This document shows, piece by piece, positions 1 to 7,046 of a DNA stretch of 22,900 bases. Numbering within the stretch: the stretch's first letter is position 1; each line of letters begins with the position of its first letter. Source of the stretch: a virus; IMG/VR virus record IMGVR_UViG_3300013125_000052, positions 1 through 22,900 of that record; one strand, written 5' to 3'. A program made the position numbers and the translations under genes. The notes under the pieces were generated by a model that did no database searches, was not told the origin of the DNA, and saw only the letters and a program-made list of their open reading frames with translations.

Positions 1-951
1 GGTATTTTTGAGCAAACACCAAATAATCATTTAAAAGGACAAAATTGTCCATTTTGTTCTGGACACATTATGAATACAGATTATTTTATTAGAAAATCAA
101 AAAATATACATAATAATAAATTTATATATGATAAGACCATTTTTATAAATTCTATAACAAAGGTTACAATAACTTGTCCTGATCACGGAGACTTTAATCA
201 ATTACCGGGGTCTCATCTGAAAGGTATCGGATGCTCTAAATGTTCAGGTATGAAAAAATTAACAACTGATGAATTTATAAGAAAATCTAAAATTATAAAT
301 GATGATAAGTATGATTATTCACTAGTTAATTATATTAATGGCAAAAAGAAAGTTAAATTAATTTGCTCTATACATGGAGAATTTGAACAATCACCTAATT
401 TACATATTGGACATAAACAAGGTTGTCCAAAATGTGCTGGTAAAAATAGAACAACAGAAGATTTCATAAAATTAGCAAATGAAATTCATGATAATAAATA
501 TGATTATTCTTTATCAGAGTATAAAAAAGCAAATTTAAAAATTAAAATTATATGTTCTAAGCACGGAATATTTGAGCAAACACCAAATCATCATATAAAT
601 GGACAAAATTGTCCAATTTGTAATTTATCAAAAGGCGAAAATCAAATAAAACGGATATTAGAAGAAAAATGTCTTAAATATCACAGACAATATTCTTTTA
701 AAGAATGTAAATTTAAAAAGAAACTTCAATTTGATTTTTATATACCAAATTATAATACTTGTATTGAATATGACGGAATACAACACTTTAAATCAATAGA
801 ATTTTTTGGTGGTGATAAAACATTCAATGAAATAAAAGAAAAAGATAAAATAAAAACAGAATATTGTTTTAATAATAATATAAAATTATTAAGAATTCCG
901 TATTTTATGGATAATGAACAATATATTAATGAGATTGAAAATATCTTATAA
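1..951 (+). CDS. Zinc-ribbon-repeat endonuclease-like protein, 5' partial
   Basis: The reading frame is open from base 1, so the gene begins upstream of the window; the Met codon at 70 is probably internal. The visible part holds about four copies (the first cut by the window edge) of a repeat of roughly 60 residues: a FIxKaxxIHxxKYDYS-like segment, then CxxHGxFxQxPxxH, then CPxCxG. Each Cys/His set looks like a small zinc ribbon. The last 100 residues carry a Vsr-like or PD-(D/E)xK-like nuclease pattern: FDFYIPNYNTCIEYDGIQHF, then KTEYCFNNNIKLLRIPY. This domain order is common in phage homing-endonuclease-like proteins, where the repeats are thought to bind DNA. The family assignment is from recalled pattern. 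Which gene it targets is unknown. Confidence 0.7.
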   Translation, partial: GIFEQTPNNHLKGQNCPFCSGHIMNTDYFIRKSKNIHNNKFIYDKTIFINSITKVTITCPDHGDFNQLPGSHLKGIGCSKCSGMKKLTTDEFIRKSKIINDDKYDYSLVNYINGKKKVKLICSIHGEFEQSPNLHIGHKQGCPKCAGKNRTTEDFIKLANEIHDNKYDYSLSEYKKANLKIKIICSKHGIFEQTPNHHINGQNCPICNLSKGENQIKRILEEKCLKYHRQYSFKECKFKKKLQFDFYIPNYNTCIEYDGIQHFKSIEFFGGDKTFNEIKEKDKIKTEYCFNNNIKLLRIPYFMDNEQYINEIENIL

Positions 952-1062
952 TAAATTAAAATTATTTAATTACTTTAGCAATGATTTATTTGACAAATTA
1001 TATTTAGGTTCTTCATTATATCCACAGAATAGTAAGAAACCTTATACACAATATAAAAAAAC

Positions 1063-1737
1063 ATGAAAAGTTTAACCTACGATAATTTTTTAATTGACAA
1101 ACTATTAAAAGACAATAATGATATAATTAAAGAAGGATTAATTATATCAGTTTCATACACTATTTTTGCTGAAAAAATGTCAGATTTATTGAATAGATAT
1201 AATATAATTTTTTCAATTACTACAAATTCAGATGCAGTAAAATTAGAATTACAAGTAAAGAAAGATAAAAAATTATATGATGAATTTTATTCTTTATTAA
1301 ATTTAACAGGCTATTATATTTCATTATGGTATGATGATAATAATGAGAAGCATATAAGTGGTATTGATGTATCTTCATATATGAATAATAAAAATTTAAT
1401 AATATATTTTAATAAAAAGTATGATTTTGAAGATAATGGAATTAAAATCTATATGTATCATGTTACTGAATGGAATCATAGAAATTCGATTCTTCAAAAA
1501 GGAATTGTATCAAAAAGTGGAAAGCAAATTGACAATCATCCAGAAAGAATTTATTTATTTGATAGCTTAGATGATGCTAAATCTTTCTCTGAGAATTTAA
1601 TTAAACCTATTATATTTAAAGTGGATATGAGACTTGTTAATAAAATTAAATTATACATAGATCCAAAATTTCCGAACATTGATTCGTTTTATACTTATGA
1701 TAATATTCCTAAAACCTCTCTAACAGAAATTAAATAA
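1063..1737 (+). CDS. ADP-ribosyltransferase-fold-like protein with N-terminal targeting-like motif
   Basis: A 224-residue protein. The C-terminal half (about 128-218) shows YHVTEWNHRNSILQKGI, then HPERIYLFDSLDDA, then FYTYDNIP. This order (YHxT, IL..GI, IYLF...A, Y..d.IP) is what I associate with the small ADP-ribosyltransferase / KptA-like fold often seen in phages. The N-terminal 125 residues are not recognised. The protein begins MKSLTYDNFLIDKLL, similar to the N-termini of several genes at 4-9 kb and to the T4 capsid-targeting pattern MKTYQEF. T4 packages its own ADP-ribosyltransferase Alt, so a packaged host-modifying enzyme is an attractive but unproven idea. The 111-bp leader (952-1062) holds TTTGACAAA and an A-rich run before ATG, with no firm promoter. 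Confidence 0.5.
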   Translation: MKSLTYDNFLIDKLLKDNNDIIKEGLIISVSYTIFAEKMSDLLNRYNIIFSITTNSDAVKLELQVKKDKKLYDEFYSLLNLTGYYISLWYDDNNEKHISGIDVSSYMNNKNLIIYFNKKYDFEDNGIKIYMYHVTEWNHRNSILQKGIVSKSGKQIDNHPERIYLFDSLDDAKSFSENLIKPIIFKVDMRLVNKIKLYIDPKFPNIDSFYTYDNIPKTSLTEIK

Positions 1738-1748
1738 AAAATTAAAAG

Positions 1749-1771
1749 TATAAATACTTTATAAAAATAAA
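1749..1771 (+). promoter_or_regulatory. Candidate T4-type late promoter, copy 1
   Basis: TATAAATA at 1749-1756 matches the T4 late-promoter octamer. The 23 bp from here to 1771 are identical to 2144-2166. The core has dyad symmetry, TATAAA-TAC-TTTATA. It lies 20 bp upstream of the ATG at 1776, which leaves room for a short A-rich leader. The sequence is very AT-rich, so the octamer alone proves little; the 23-bp identity between two gene-upstream sites is the stronger argument. Confidence 0.45.
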
Positions 1772-1775
1772 AAAA

Positions 1776-2159
1776 ATGAGACATAAAGAAGAAATATTAA
1801 AAATGTTTTTCTTATCAGTTGATAATGATATAGATTCATGGTATAGAGATGGTTCATTAAATTTCATTAGTCCAAATATCAATGGTAATAAATTTATAAT
1901 AGATGATTTTCAATTCAACAATAAAATTGAATTCAAAACCAAAGATGATTTTATTTTTAATATTGGAAGATATTATATATTTTATAATACTAAATTATGG
2001 ATATATGTACAAAAAATAAAAAAACATTTGAAAAATAAAAATGAAGAAGTAATAAATAAAAAAGAAGATATAATTTTAAATTCAGCAATAAGTGAAATGT
2101 CAACGTATTATATAAAAGAAGTTCGTAAAGAAAAACTTAAAAATATAAATACTTTATAA
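1776..2159 (+). CDS. Unknown protein, 127 aa
   Basis: I do not recognise this protein. It is 127 residues, begins MRHKEEILKMFFLSVDND, is rich in Lys, Asn, Ile and aromatic residues, and has no clear signal peptide or transmembrane segment. A basic stretch (about 78-95) could be helical. The start is preceded by an A-rich leader just downstream of the repeated TATAAATA element. Its last residues (NINTL) and stop codon are encoded by the second copy of that element, so the 3' end doubles as a regulatory region for the downstream IF-3 gene. It is probably transcribed together with infC. Confidence 0.6.
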   Translation: MRHKEEILKMFFLSVDNDIDSWYRDGSLNFISPNINGNKFIIDDFQFNNKIEFKTKDDFIFNIGRYYIFYNTKLWIYVQKIKKHLKNKNEEVINKKEDIILNSAISEMSTYYIKEVRKEKLKNINTL

Positions 2160-2166
2160 AAATAAA
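2144..2166 (+). promoter_or_regulatory. Candidate T4-type late promoter, copy 2, ahead of IF-3
   Basis: TATAAATA at 2144-2151, inside a 23-bp segment identical to 1749-1771. The flanks upstream are also alike (AAAAATTAAAAG versus AAAAACTTAAAAA). It overlaps the stop codon of the preceding gene and lies about 20 bp before the IF-3 start. It would drive infC if this phage uses a T4-like late sigma system; the gp45-like clamp at 16.5-17.3 kb is compatible with that. Confidence 0.45.
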
Positions 2167-2185
2167 TTAAAAAATAAAAGGTTAA

Positions 2186-2716
2186 ATGAGGAAAGAAGAA
2201 ATTCAGCACAGAATTAATGGTAGATTACTTAGTGAACAAACTATCAGACTAGTAGGTGATAATATCGAAAATGGTGTGATTGACACTAAGTTAGCTTTAA
2301 AAATGGCAAGAGAAATGGAATTAGATTTGGTAGAAATTTCAAAGCCAAATGGTGGTATATCAATTTGTAAAATTATTGATTATCAGAAATTTCTGTATGA
2401 CAAGAAGAAAAAAGAGAAGGAGCAGAAGAAAAAACAAAAGCAAAATCAATCCGAAATTAAAGAAATTAGAATGACACCTAATACAGATGATCATGATTTT
2501 AATTTCAAGTTAGTTCATGCTAAGAAGTTTTTGAATGATAATGATAAGGTTTTAGTATCTGTATTTTTTAAAGGAAGAGAGATTACCTATAAAGAAAAAG
2601 GTGAAATGGTACTATTAAAATTTGCAGAAGAGCTTACTGGTATTGGTATACCTGAATATATGCCAAAATTAGAAGGTAAAAGAATGTTGATGATGATAAA
2701 ACCAGCAAAGAAATGA
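2186..2716 (+). CDS. infC: Translation initiation factor IF-3
   Basis: A full-length IF-3 of 176 residues (bacterial IF-3 is about 170-200). In bacteria IF-3 binds the 30S subunit, keeps it apart from 50S and checks initiator tRNA and start-codon pairing. The N-domain carries IRLVGDNIENGV, LDLVEIS and CKIIDYQKFLYD (about 20-72). A Lys/Gln-rich linker follows (about 73-89). The C-domain carries KEIRMTPNTDDHDFNFKL, VFFKGREI and PKLEGKRMLMMIKP (about 92-174), so the basic 30S-contact residues appear present. The wording is that of Bacteroidota IF-3, suggesting capture from such a host. Translation starts at ATG after an A-rich leader, unlike the AUU start of Escherichia coli infC. Its stop overlaps the next start (ATGA), so the two are probably co-translated. 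Confidence 0.95.
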   Translation: MRKEEIQHRINGRLLSEQTIRLVGDNIENGVIDTKLALKMAREMELDLVEISKPNGGISICKIIDYQKFLYDKKKKEKEQKKKQKQNQSEIKEIRMTPNTDDHDFNFKLVHAKKFLNDNDKVLVSVFFKGREITYKEKGEMVLLKFAEELTGIGIPEYMPKLEGKRMLMMIKPAKK

Positions 2717-3033
2717 ACTTAAATGCGGAGTATATTGTTTGTTCTGCCATATGGTTTGATGATAAAAAAAAGTATGAAAATCCACATTGTAAACCTAGAA
2801 ATATATTCACCGGATATGTTATTGCAGGATTGAGACATGCTAATTGTCTTGCTATTTATAATGTTTTAACTCATAACTTAGCACCAAAATCTGGAATAAA
2901 ACAAATACAAGGGTTTCTGACTTCATATAATAGATTTGTTGATAGAGCAGAAGCCAGTAAGATTGCGATAAGAGCTGAACAATTCATATCAACAGAGGAT
3001 GATTATAAATTAACTAGTGAAGATTTATATTAA
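2713..3033 (+). CDS. Conserved phage protein of unknown function
   Basis: A protein of 106 residues that starts inside the IF-3 stop codon (ATGA overlap). It begins MNLNAEYIVCSAIWFDD, then shows TGYVIAGLRHANC, QGFLTSYNRFVDRAEASKIA and a C-terminal SEDLY. I recognise this word order (YIVCSAIWF, GxVIxGxRHxNC, QGFLTS.xRFVDRxEA, SEDLY) from many tailed phages of different hosts, where it is annotated only as hypothetical. There are no transmembrane segments. The invariant-looking Cys, Arg-His and Asp-Arg residues suggest a small globular enzyme or binding protein, but no role can be given from sequence. Confidence 0.75.
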   Translation: MNLNAEYIVCSAIWFDDKKKYENPHCKPRNIFTGYVIAGLRHANCLAIYNVLTHNLAPKSGIKQIQGFLTSYNRFVDRAEASKIAIRAEQFISTEDDYKLTSEDLY

Positions 3034-3059
3034 AATTTTTTTTATATTATAACTTTTAT

Positions 3060-3067
3060 TATCTTTG
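3060..3067 (+). promoter_or_regulatory. Bacteroidota-type -7 box (TATCTTTG)
   Basis: TATCTTTG fits the TAnnTTTG -7 element of Bacteroidota primary-sigma promoters. It lies 22 bp before the ATG at 3089, in a 55-bp gap after the previous gene. The upstream -33 TTTG is not clear (only a T-run near 3036-3043), so strength is uncertain. If real, the gene at 3089 is read by host RNA polymerase, separately from the infC unit. Confidence 0.45.
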
Positions 3068-3088
3068 TATAACTAAAAATTATAAATT

Positions 3089-3691
3089 ATGATTACCACC
3101 ATTGTTATATTGTCTGTGATTGTTTTTATGATGTTCGTAAACAATTTTTTTCTATCTTCTGAAAATAAAAAGGCGAATGCTAAATACTCAGAATTAGCTC
3201 TCAAAGTTTCTAAATTAGAATCATTAAAACAGAATACATTGGAGCATTCTGCTTACAAAGAGAAATATGAAAGTCTCGTAAATGAATTCAATAAGTTAAA
3301 ACAAGATTCAAAATTAAGAAAAGGTTACTATAAATCTCAATTAACGTTTACTAATATTAATAAGAAAAAATTTGACTTTGATGTTTTAGTTTATGTTAAA
3401 GAACTAGATAAATATAAAAACGGTAAAAGTAAAATTGAATTTCTTTATATAGATATTATTTGGACACATTCGGAAATTGGACCTCAGAAAGAAAATGTAA
3501 CTAATTACGTTAGAAATCATTTCGAATCATTGGTTGATTCTACAAAAATAGAGTGGCTTGAAAGTGAAGAAGATATTAAAGAAATTCGGAAAAATAAAAT
3601 GAAGCATCTATCAAATATGATAGAGCAAAATAATAAAGAATTTGAAAATTTAGATGATAATAAAGTCATATTAAAAGAAGAAATAAATTAA
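3089..3691 (+). CDS. Membrane-anchored coiled-coil protein, unknown
   Basis: A 200-residue protein. Residues 2-23 are strongly hydrophobic (ITTIVILSVIVFMMFVNNFF), with no obvious cleavage site, and look like an N-terminal membrane anchor. About residues 25-75 have heptad-like spacing (KVSKLESLKQN, YESLVNEFNKLKQDSK), suggesting a coiled coil. A mixed region follows (80-150, with QLTFTNINKKKFDFDVLVYVKE), then a charged helical C-terminus. The anchor plus coiled coil resembles phage inner-membrane spanin-like or host-envelope proteins in plan only; there is no lipobox and no lysis neighbour. A likely host-type promoter lies directly upstream. Confidence 0.65.
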   Translation: MITTIVILSVIVFMMFVNNFFLSSENKKANAKYSELALKVSKLESLKQNTLEHSAYKEKYESLVNEFNKLKQDSKLRKGYYKSQLTFTNINKKKFDFDVLVYVKELDKYKNGKSKIEFLYIDIIWTHSEIGPQKENVTNYVRNHFESLVDSTKIEWLESEEDIKEIRKNKMKHLSNMIEQNNKEFENLDDNKVILKEEIN

Positions 3692-3713
3692 AGAAGATAA
3701 ATAGTTTGATCAT

Positions 3714-3995
3714 ATGATGGAAGAAATTAAAATATTATTTGAGAAATATAACTTTGATTATATCTGTATAAATCCAAAAGCTTTAGAATACTTAGATTGG
3801 GATTTTATACCTGAGGATATGTTTATGGATATAAAACGTGAGCCTGGGTATTTAGGTACTATTACGATTGGTAAAAATCATATAGATGTATTTTTTGATA
3901 AGGAAATTGAACGTGATGATGTAGTTTTTAAGTATAAAGATATTAAAAAAGAAAGAAAATATAAGATTAATAACCTTTTAAAAGAAGAAGAGTAG
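3714..3995 (+). CDS. Unknown small acidic protein, 93 aa
   Basis: I do not recognise this protein. It is 93 residues and begins MMEEIKILFEKYNFDYICINP; the second ATG at 3717 is an equally good start. It contains WDFIPEDMFMDIKREPGYLGTITIGKNHIDVFFDKE and ends in a charged tail. There are no transmembrane or signal segments. Spacing from the previous gene is 22 bp, so it is likely in the same transcript. Its TAG stop lies inside the stem of the terminator that follows, which is good evidence that TAG is a true stop in this genome. Confidence 0.6.
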   Translation: MMEEIKILFEKYNFDYICINPKALEYLDWDFIPEDMFMDIKREPGYLGTITIGKNHIDVFFDKEIERDDVVFKYKDIKKERKYKINNLLKEEE

Positions 3996-4016
3996 TCAAA
4001 TAACTACTCTTTTTTT
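3988..4016 (+). terminator. Rho-independent terminator overlapping a stop codon
   Basis: A stem of 9 bp, AAGAGTAGT (3988-3996) with ACTACTCTT (4003-4011), loop CAAATA, followed by a T run to 4016. The preceding gene's GAG-TAG end forms the left arm. It closes the plus-strand block just before the convergent minus-strand genes. Read from the minus strand the same hairpin is followed by TTCTTCTTTT, so it may work weakly in both directions. Confidence 0.8.
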
Positions 4017-4050
4017 GATGGACATTGATATCGCAAGATTCGTCGAGGAG

Positions 4051-4707
4051 TTATAAATTATATTTTTTAGCATTTTGTTTTAGAATCCAATTATCATACA
4101 ATTTTTTAAATTTTATCTTTGTTCTTGGGTGTAATTTTAAGGGTTCAAAATTATATTCTTTTGATCTTTCTAAACCATCTTGACATTCATCAGCAAAAAC
4201 TTCAAATGCTTCTGGATGAGTTGAAAAAAGCACATTTTGAAATTCAAATTTATTAGCTTCTTTTTGTAAATCACTTTCAACCAGCATACCGAACATCCAA
4301 GTATTAAATTTAATAGGTTTTTTATTAGCCTTATATATATTAATAAGACTTTGTATATCACTAAAGCCTAATTCTAACAATCTTTCTATAGATGATATGT
4401 CTTCCCAATTTTTCATTAAATCTTCTATAACATTATCGGGCACTACAGATAATTCTTCAACGTGAGTAAGAACTTTACGACGACCAGAAGGACCAATAGG
4501 ACCGTATCCGGATTCATATTCTAAATAATATTTACCATCATCTTTTTTGGTAATATCATTAAAAAGAATACCGCCATTGGTCTCAAAAGCCATAATAAAA
4601 GTAGTTAGTTTATTCTTTTCCATAAAACTAACTACTTTCACTAATTTCTTTAAGCTTTCTAACTTATCTTTTAAATAATTCTCGTATGTTTTAAGAAATT
4701 TAGACAT
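4051..4707 (-). CDS. Unknown protein with capsid-targeting-like N-terminus and KYNL C-terminus
   Basis: A 218-residue protein of unknown function. It begins MSKFLKTYENYLKDKLESL, close in pattern to the T4 internal-protein leader MKTYQEFIAEA, and ends AKKYNL, the terminal tetrapeptide shared with the genes ending at 8678 and 9544. The middle holds FETNGGILFNDITKKDDGKYYLEYESGYGPIGPSGRRK and an acidic helical region; no catalytic motif is visible. The start overlaps the stop of the upstream gene (ATG at 4707, preceding stop at 4700-4702), so they are translationally coupled. It converges on the plus-strand block at 3995. Confidence 0.65.
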   Translation of the reverse strand: MSKFLKTYENYLKDKLESLKKLVKVVSFMEKNKLTTFIMAFETNGGILFNDITKKDDGKYYLEYESGYGPIGPSGRRKVLTHVEELSVVPDNVIEDLMKNWEDISSIERLLELGFSDIQSLINIYKANKKPIKFNTWMFGMLVESDLQKEANKFEFQNVLFSTHPEAFEVFADECQDGLERSKEYNFEPLKLHPRTKIKFKKLYDNWILKQNAKKYNL

Positions 4708-5683
4708 AATTCATAATAGTTGCCACCAAAACTTTCATTTCATCAGTATTTCTAGCTAACTTTGAAAAATGTGGGAACGACCACATACTAAAATCAGAGA
4801 ATGACCATTTTTCATCTGTCATATAGACAAATATAGGTTTATTCATAAATGATTGTGTTTGTAATTCACCATAGGTTCCAGCAGCAGCTGCAGTATTTAG
4901 ACCTAAAACAATACTATCTGACAATCTAACTAAATGTTCATCACCAGGTTCAATACTAGTTGATAAAGTTTTTCTAATATGTGTTATCATTGGTTCGTAT
5001 TCTTCAGGTTCAGTTTCTGAAGCAAATGTTTTATATTGTTTAGCAGCTATATTAAAATCTTGATCTTTTGTTCTATCCACCTCTTTTCTAACTGGATTAA
5101 GAATTAATGGTTTATCATATAATTTTTTAGTCTTTGAAGGATTTTCAATAAATTGGTCTAAATAAATACCATCAACTACTCTTTTTGGTTCAACAGTACC
5201 AAATTCCTTAAGATCAATTTCAGGAAGTCCGGTTGCTTTGCCTGGATATTTTTCAAATTCATTTTCTACAACTATTCTCCAGCCAGCACCAACGTCTTTA
5301 GCTTTATCCATGCCACCAGCTAAATATAAAGCTTCTAATTTAAAACCAGGATAATTTTTATAAATATCATCTAATGAAGTTAAATCAAAGATATTCATTT
5401 TATCTATTAAATTAACATAAAAATCTTTTTTCTTATTAATAAGATACTTCCAAATTCTATCATCAACTATATTTCTAAATTTAAGTTTAAGTTTATCTAT
5501 CATATCCGTAAATAAACCCTCAGTTAAACTTTCATTTGCTAATGATAATTCTTCTAATAAATCTCTAAATTCAATAATATCTTCTGTTGGAGTATTTTTA
5601 AAAAAATCTAAAATTTTTGCAAATTCATTGAATTCTGATTCTGCTTTTTCATTTAGAAACTGGTTGTATTTTTTAAGTGTCAT
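4700..5683 (-). CDS. Nucleoside 2-deoxyribosyltransferase-like protein with long N-terminal extension
   Basis: A 327-residue protein. The C-terminal 210 residues look like the nucleoside 2-deoxyribosyltransferase-like fold: LYLAGGMD (119-126), GAGWR (132-136), ILNPVRKEVDRTKDQD (194-209), ITHIRKTL (233-240), LSDSIVLGLNTAAAAGTYGEL (254-274) and KPIFVYMTDE (282-291). Glu273 of GTYGEL sits where the family nucleophile Glu is expected, and Asp256 in the LSDSIV strand also fits. Such enzymes cleave or exchange the base of deoxynucleosides; here the substrate is unknown. The first 110 residues are extra. They start TLKKYNQFLNEKAE, which resembles the capsid-targeting pattern with an L-x-E site, and contain a helical EGLFTDMIDKLKLKF stretch. 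The fold assignment comes from motif order only. Confidence 0.55.
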   Translation of the reverse strand: MTLKKYNQFLNEKAESEFNEFAKILDFFKNTPTEDIIEFRDLLEELSLANESLTEGLFTDMIDKLKLKFRNIVDDRIWKYLINKKKDFYVNLIDKMNIFDLTSLDDIYKNYPGFKLEALYLAGGMDKAKDVGAGWRIVVENEFEKYPGKATGLPEIDLKEFGTVEPKRVVDGIYLDQFIENPSKTKKLYDKPLILNPVRKEVDRTKDQDFNIAAKQYKTFASETEPEEYEPMITHIRKTLSTSIEPGDEHLVRLSDSIVLGLNTAAAAGTYGELQTQSFMNKPIFVYMTDEKWSFSDFSMWSFPHFSKLARNTDEMKVLVATIMNYV

Positions 5684-5744
5684 ACTATTTTTATTTATTT
5701 TTATTATATATTAATTTTAAAAATTATATTTCTTTTGCATCAAT

Positions 5745-5999
5745 TTAATTATTATGTTTATTGTAATATTTATTAACAGTATAATTGAACCAATTTCTTG
5801 CAACCAAATTTGATTCAATTGTATAGATTAAAAGAGATTTCAATTTATTCAAAAATGTATTTGTATTCTCGTTCTGGAACATTACATTAGAAAAGGAGGT
5901 TCTAAGCAATCCATCTTCGTAATCAAATCCAGTTTGAATATCATCGTTCATATGTTTTAATTCATATAACTCTTTCACTTGCATGTCTTTTTCTATCAT
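5745..5999 (-). CDS. Unknown small protein, 84 aa
   Basis: I do not recognise this protein. It is 84 residues and begins MIEKDMQVKELYELKHMNDD, with a likely helical C-terminal half ending in an Asn/Tyr/Lys tail (NKYYNKHNN). No membrane segment or metal-binding pattern is visible. Its ATG overlaps the stop of the upstream gene (ATGA at 5996-5999), indicating translational coupling in the same operon. The 61-bp gap to the next gene downstream is A/T only, with A-rich leader features on the minus strand. Confidence 0.6.
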   Translation of the reverse strand: MIEKDMQVKELYELKHMNDDIQTGFDYEDGLLRTSFSNVMFQNENTNTFLNKLKSLLIYTIESNLVARNWFNYTVNKYYNKHNN

Positions 6000-6715
6000 T
6001 CTATTTTATTTATTTTATATTTTTCTTCAAAATCATCATCAAGTATTATATCATCTGGCGTGTTTATTAATTCATATTTGAAAAAATCTTTTAATAATTT
6101 CATTATTTTTTGGTAATCATAATCTATAGAAAAACTAATAATTCTTTCACCACAGACAAAAGAATAAATATTTTTATCTTTAATTATAGATTTCCATACT
6201 AGTTCAGCATCTTTTGTTCGATCTATACTATCTGATGATATATAATCTAATTCTTTAATCATTGTCTTATAACATTTTTTACCTACACCAATATTTTTTA
6301 ATATCTCTGCAATCTCTCCTATATGTATTCTATTAAAATTATCAATTTCTATTTCAATTTTAGGATATAAACTTCTTATAAATCCTTCAGGATAAACTAT
6401 TTTAATAAGTTTTTCGTTTTTATTATTATCTACTTTTTTCTTTATTTTACGAATAATACCGGTTATATAAAATGAAAAATGACAAGTATACCTCCAAATA
6501 TTACTTTTCTCAGATTCTAAATCAACATCAAAATATTCTATTTTTTTTATTTCGGTTTTAATATCATTAATCATTATATTTAATTCTTCTAATTCTCTTT
6601 CAAAAGTAATATTATCAGATAAAAAATTGTCATATTTCGTTAATCTGTCTAAAGAAATTGCATGTTCTAAACAAAATAATTTATAATTTCTTATTTCTCT
6701 AAGATTCACTTTCAT
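5996..6715 (-). CDS. Unknown protein, 239 aa
   Basis: I do not recognise this protein. It is 239 residues, mostly predicted helical and charged. It contains LTKYDNFLSDN at about residues 22-32, which resembles the N-terminal signature of neighbouring genes but is internal here. Later segments include FYITGIIRKIKKKVDN and FSIDYDYQKIMKLLKDFFKYELINTP. No catalytic motif is visible. It starts at ATG 6715 after an A-rich leader that lies in the upstream tandem repeat (6719-6780). Its stop overlaps the next start. Confidence 0.6.
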   Translation of the reverse strand: MKVNLREIRNYKLFCLEHAISLDRLTKYDNFLSDNITFERELEELNIMINDIKTEIKKIEYFDVDLESEKSNIWRYTCHFSFYITGIIRKIKKKVDNNKNEKLIKIVYPEGFIRSLYPKIEIEIDNFNRIHIGEIAEILKNIGVGKKCYKTMIKELDYISSDSIDRTKDAELVWKSIIKDKNIYSFVCGERIISFSIDYDYQKIMKLLKDFFKYELINTPDDIILDDDFEEKYKINKIE

Positions 6716-6718
6716 TAG

Positions 6719-6780
6719 TTTTATTTCGATTTATTTTTATTTAATATAGTAATCTTTTTTTATTTCGATTTATTTTTTAT
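6719..6780. repeat. Direct repeat of about 22 bp in an intergenic leader
   Basis: TTTTATTTCGATTTATTTTT occurs at 6719-6738 and again from 6758, followed by TAT or TTAT. Copies are about 39 bp apart. On the minus strand they read as A-rich leaders (AAAATAAATCGAAATAAAA) ahead of the gene starting at 6715. The second copy also covers the stop of the gene at 6777. The shared TCGA centre is unusual in this AT-rich context. It may be a duplicated leader or a protein-binding site. Confidence 0.6.
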
Positions 6781-7037
6781 AATTGCATACTATCTAATTG
6801 GTCTTTTAATTCTTCAATTTTTTTTGCCAATTCGTTATATTTTTCAACTCTTTCAGGATCTAAATATTCTGCATTTTTTGGAATAGTTTTAGTTTTAACT
6901 TCACTATAAATACCATATTTTTTAACAAATGGTTTTTTACCCTTTTTAGCATTCACATGATATTCAGCAGACCAATTATCTTTAGTATCTTTTAAATTTA
7001 CTATTGCATGTTCTCCAAATGTTTTTATTGATTTCAT
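6777..7037 (-). CDS. Unknown small protein, 86 aa
   Basis: I do not recognise this protein. It is 86 residues and begins MKSIKTFGEHAIVNLKD. A basic region follows (YHVNAKKGKKPFVKKYGIYSE, about 26-46), then a probable C-terminal coiled coil (RVEKYNELAKKIEELKDQLDSM). The beginning loosely resembles the shared N-terminal signature, without a clear L-x-E site. TATAAATA on the minus strand runs straight into the ATG (TATAAATATG), too close to serve as a promoter for this start. It lies 9 bp downstream of the gene at 7047. Confidence 0.6.
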   Translation of the reverse strand: MKSIKTFGEHAIVNLKDTKDNWSAEYHVNAKKGKKPFVKKYGIYSEVKTKTIPKNAEYLDPERVEKYNELAKKIEELKDQLDSMQL

Positions 7038-7046
7038 ATTTATAAA

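Noticed and set aside
7037-7044. TATAAATA on the minus strand before the genes at 7037 and 12790 as late promoters
   Set aside because: The octamer touches the ATG in both cases (TATAAATATG), so transcription would begin inside the gene. Likely chance or a leader feature.
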